Shown here: positions 60,804 to 64,000 of the stretch, one piece after another
How the letters are laid out: each line of letters begins with the position of its first letter
How positions within the stretch are numbered: the stretch's first letter is position 1
NCBI GenBank assembly: GCA_003993805.1
Contig: RSEF01000002.1
Span: 711,416 to 775,415 of the forward strand
DNA from: Himantopus leucocephalus
Lineage: Eukaryota > Chordata > Aves > Charadriiformes > Recurvirostridae
Reading direction: 5' to 3'
Length of the DNA stretch: 64,000 nt
Notes under the pieces: generated by a model
Database searches by the model: none
Told to the model about the DNA's origin: nothing
Seen by the model: the letters and a program-made list of their open reading frames with translations, nothing else
Translations under genes and position numbers: made by a program

Positions 60804-62244
60804 CAGGAAAGACTTCAGCGTTAGAAGTAACTGAAATACATGCCCAATCAACATGCAGCAGATTCACACGGGGAACAATGGAATGGCGACTGGCAGCAGA
60901 ACGACAATGACAAAACGCCTGGACTGCTCTTACCTGGAAACATGTATGCAGACCTATCTGCTGTCTCTTTGCAAGCACAGCAAAATTATAGGGTGCAGAG
61001 ACGGGGAGAAGAATCACGGGTTAGAGAGGCCAGTTCAGGAGTAGTGATTGAAAATGCTTATTTTATTTTTTTTTACCTTAGAAGGTAGGTATTAGAGGGC
61101 AAAACAGTATGATAATGAAGGTAAATAATGCACTTCTATTTACTATCCCTTAACGCAGGACTAGGAAGCTACTGGAATAAAAAGCAGGCTGTTGATGAAA
61201 AAACTTTAAAACAAAAGAACAAACGCACTGCTTACTAATACATATACATAATACATACAAATGCATACAAAATGCTAGTTCTAAAGTAATTTTCCCAGTC
61301 CATCACTTTGAAATTATTACTGTTCCACTAGTGCTTCTGCATCCCACACCTCCTATTTAAAAAAACTAAAAAGATCAAACTGTGTTTGGATCCTGCTTCT
61401 GGTCCCTGCTAAATATGTTTGCTCCCTTAGAAGAGCATCACAATGGGTTTGAAAGAAGCGGTGCCATTACGTGTAATTTGTTTACTGTATTAGCAGTTTC
61501 TTATTTGGTGGATCTGGAGCAGGTACACCTCTCAGTGCTTCTGCATAGTTCTCCTTTTCTCCTTTCAGACATCGGAAAGGACTGCTGAGATGCAGACTCC
61601 CTGCATACACTTCGCTGTTTTTCAGATCTGTCTGTCAACTCCTTTTACAGAATCAGTATCAGAAACTCTCTGGTGCCTCTCTGGCTAGCAAGAACACTGC
61701 TGTCCTGATGAAGAGCTGCAAAGAAGTCTTCAACGCTGACAATTAGCGACTGAGGAAGGAACTCCTAAGATGGGAACAACAGCGCATAATTAATCTGTTT
61801 TACACAAGGAGGCAGGAACAGCAGCACACTATTCGCAGCTCGCCCCTTGTCAGCGGCAGGATCAGAGCACCTGGACTTGCCGAGAGCCTCTGCTTCAGGT
61901 ACGAGCGACAAAGAGCTCGGAGCCTGCGCTGTTGCGCTCTGAACACAACCTTCCCTGGGAAGGCGTCACGGTACATTTCCATGGGAACAGACATATGCCT
62001 TTCTTGTTGCCGAGGAGACAGTCACTGCTTTTGAGACTGGTGAACATTGTGCCCAAAGCATTTCAGCATCTTTAAAATCATACGGAGCTTTACACAGGTG
62101 TAATCACCCACCCACCCCCAGTTAAACACGTCAATCATTCTCCCTGTTCCTATTTTTCAGAGCTTGTTTTAAGCATTTTGATATAATGTCAGGTTATTCC
62201 TAATACCTGGGTTTGATATCAACATGTAAAATGACATCGTCAAC
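60804..62244. other. Flanking DNA, no feature identified
   Basis: Contains an ATACATA-type microsatellite near 61,235-61,275 and a somewhat GC-rich patch at 61,800-61,980. No gene is supported. Confidence 0.6.
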
Positions 62245-62444
62245 CTAAACACCTCTGTATGCCTGGAAGTCTTTTCTACTATTGTTCTGTAGCTCTTCCG
62301 ATTCGCTCTCACTGACGACACGTGCAGTAAAACGAACTCCTTCCTCTCCATGGGTTTCCTGGGGTACTGATCTGTACTTGGAGAAAAGCTGGTTGGCAAA
62401 GCCAGTGTCCATCTCTGCTCCGCCTTCTCCCACTTCCACTATTT
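62245..62444 (-). CDS. Weak candidate terminal coding exon, unidentified
   Basis: A TTTTCTATTTAG acceptor-like site (62,445-62,456) is followed by about 66 open codons on the minus strand. They include EMDTGFANQLFSKY and RFTARVVSESESEE, ending GGT GTT TAG at 62,245. The acidic, hydrophilic composition looks more protein-like than most chance frames here. I recognise no family, there is no polyadenylation signal close by, and no partner exon has been found. It may equally be a chance frame. Confidence 0.22.
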
Positions 62445-62456
62445 CTAAATAGAAAA

Positions 62457-63149
62457 CATGTTTGTAAAATCAGAGGGCTCTGTGCACCCGAGGCCTCGGG
62501 GCAGCAGTCGCGCTGGATGGCAGCACACGCACAAAGGCGGTGGATTTCTGCAGTGCCCCTGAGCTTTGCTGGCAAGTGACGGAGCAGCTCGGCCAAGCCA
62601 CGGTCAGCACGGACGCTGTGCCCCCGCAGTTTCCTACCGCCCCTGTGCGGCAGCCGCGACCAGTCCAGTGATGAGACACTCTGCAGTGCGGGATCGGCAC
62701 CGCATCCAGGCAGCAGCAGCCCTGCAAGCTCAGCCAGGCACTCCTCAGGCTGCTGTGGAGGAGCAAAGGTGGTCCCCTGGGCCCCAGGAAGCGGCAGCCA
62801 CTGGACTGCTGGTGCCACCAGTTCTCTTTTCACATTCTCTCCTCCCTCACACAACTTTTTCCCCATCCTTTCTGAAAAAAATGCACCAGTAGTTGAGATT
62901 TGCCAATTAGGGAGGGAGTGTCACCTGAAACAGGGGCTGCTACTCCCATATATCTGATGTGGGGAAGGAGAGACAGCTTGAGACTATGCTCAAAAGAGCG
63001 ATGGATGGAGTCTCCCATAATGGGGGAGATTGGAAGCTTGGTATTTCTGGCAGCAGAAGGGCCCCTTCTCCACCCTTAAATCTCAATTTACAGAACCAGC
63101 GCAGTGCCCTAATAGTAAAGGGGAACAAGCTCCAGTCACTAATCAAAGA
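62457..63149. other. Flanking DNA, GC-rich then unique
   Basis: 62,470-62,800 is GC-rich with overlapping chance frames on both strands. Beyond that, nothing recognisable occurs before the terminal CR1. Confidence 0.55.
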
Positions 63150-64000
63150 ACAGAATCATAGCATCCTTTCAGTTGGAAAAGACTTTTAAGATCAAGTCCA
63201 ACCATAACCCTAACACTGCCAAAACGACCATTAAACACATCCGTAAGTGCCACATCTACACGTCTTTTAAATACCTCCAGGGATGGTGACTCAACCACTG
63301 CTCTGGGCAGACTGTTCCAGTGCTTGACATCACTTTCAGTGAAGAAGTATTTCCTAATAACTTGAGGCCACTTCCTCTTGTCCCATTGCCTGTTCCTTAG
63401 GAGAACAGACCGACCCCCCCTGGCTACACCCTCCTTCCAGGGAGATGTAGAGAGCAAGAAGGTCTCCCCTCAGCCTCCTTTTCTCCAGGCTGAACAACCC
63501 CAGGTCCCTCAGCTGCTCCTCGCAGGACGTGTGCTCCAGACCCCTCAACAGCTCCATTGCCCTTCTCTGGACACACTCCAGCACCTCAATGTCCTTCTTG
63601 TCCTGGGGGGCCCAAAACTGAACACAGCACTCGAGGTGGGGCCTCACCAGTGCCCAGTACAGGGGGACCATCACTGCCCCAGTCCTGCTGGCCACACCAT
63701 TGCTGATACATGCCAGGATGCTGTTGACCTTCTTGGCCACCTGGGCACACTGCTGGCTCGTGTTCAGTTGGCTGTCAACCAACACCCCCAGGGCCTTCTC
63801 TGCCGGGCAGCTTTCCAGCCACTCTGCCCCAAGCCTGTAGCATCCATGGGGTTGGTGTGACCTAAGGGCAGGACCCGGCACTTGGCCCTGTTGATCCTCA
63901 TACCCTTGGCCTCGTTGAACCTCATACCCTTGGCCTCAGCCCATCGATCCAGCCCGTCCACATCCCTCTGCAGAGCCTTCCTACCCTCCCCCAGATCAGC
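63150..64000 (-). mobile_element. CR1 LINE copy running off the right edge
   Basis: The plus strand opens with AGAATCATAGCATCCTTTCA and the GTTGGAAAAGACTTTTAAGA tail boxes. On the minus strand the frame 63,354-63,881 encodes the ORF2 C-terminal blocks [50 protein letters not shown] and [19 protein letters not shown] without an internal stop. It is the best-preserved CR1 coding stretch in the window. Its 5' part lies outside the window. Confidence 0.96.

Noticed and set aside
62309..62866. 185-codon minus-strand frame
   Set aside because: It runs through GC-rich DNA in a phase different from the candidate exon, with no recognisable motif; probably compositional.
50760..64000. NUB1 (the mammalian neighbour upstream of SMARCD3)
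   Set aside because: I compared the frames with what I remember of NUB1 and found no matching coding block; the window may end before its exons or the synteny may differ.

Overview
The window looks like draft-assembled genomic DNA from a bird. The evidence is many CR1-family LINE copies, most of them 5'-truncated with the avian tail, one long terminal repeat of a type I associate with bird endogenous retroviruses, GC-rich promoter DNA, and one vertebrate gene with long introns. I cannot name the species. Three runs of exactly 100 N mark assembly gaps, and single Ns sit beside four homopolymer runs.

The only gene I recognise with confidence is SMARCD3 (BAF60c, a subunit of SWI/SNF chromatin remodellers), on the minus strand. 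Ten coding exons can be placed base by base from 47,777 down to 642. They join without a frameshift or stop into 393 codons, with canonical GT-AG sites and matching phases throughout. The last part of the gene (roughly 90 residues of the family's C-terminus) lies to the left of position 1. Introns run from about 0.5 kb to 12.2 kb.

Layout: 1-6.8 kb holds exons 10 and 9 with two CR1 copies and one LTR between them. 10.1-14.6 kb holds exons 8 to 5. 14.6-26.8 kb is a 12-kb intron with old CR1 tails, a possible hAT MITE and a small GC-rich cluster. 26.8-36.0 kb holds exons 4, 3 and 2. 36.1-47.7 kb is a second long intron. 47.7-50.8 kb holds exon 1, a candidate alternative first exon and a strong CpG island. 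50.8-64 kb is flanking DNA dominated by ancient and younger CR1 copies. I found no further convincing gene there, only one weak candidate exon near 62.3 kb.

No wholly new system is evident. The items most worth a second look are the candidate second SMARCD3 first exon whose splice phase fits exon 2, the glutamine-rich tract in exon 2, the GGGCC and GGGGAC repeats in the CpG island, two long CR1 copies that each lack the reverse-transcriptase catalytic core, and assembly gaps inside CR1 copies whose real size can be estimated from an intact copy in the same window.
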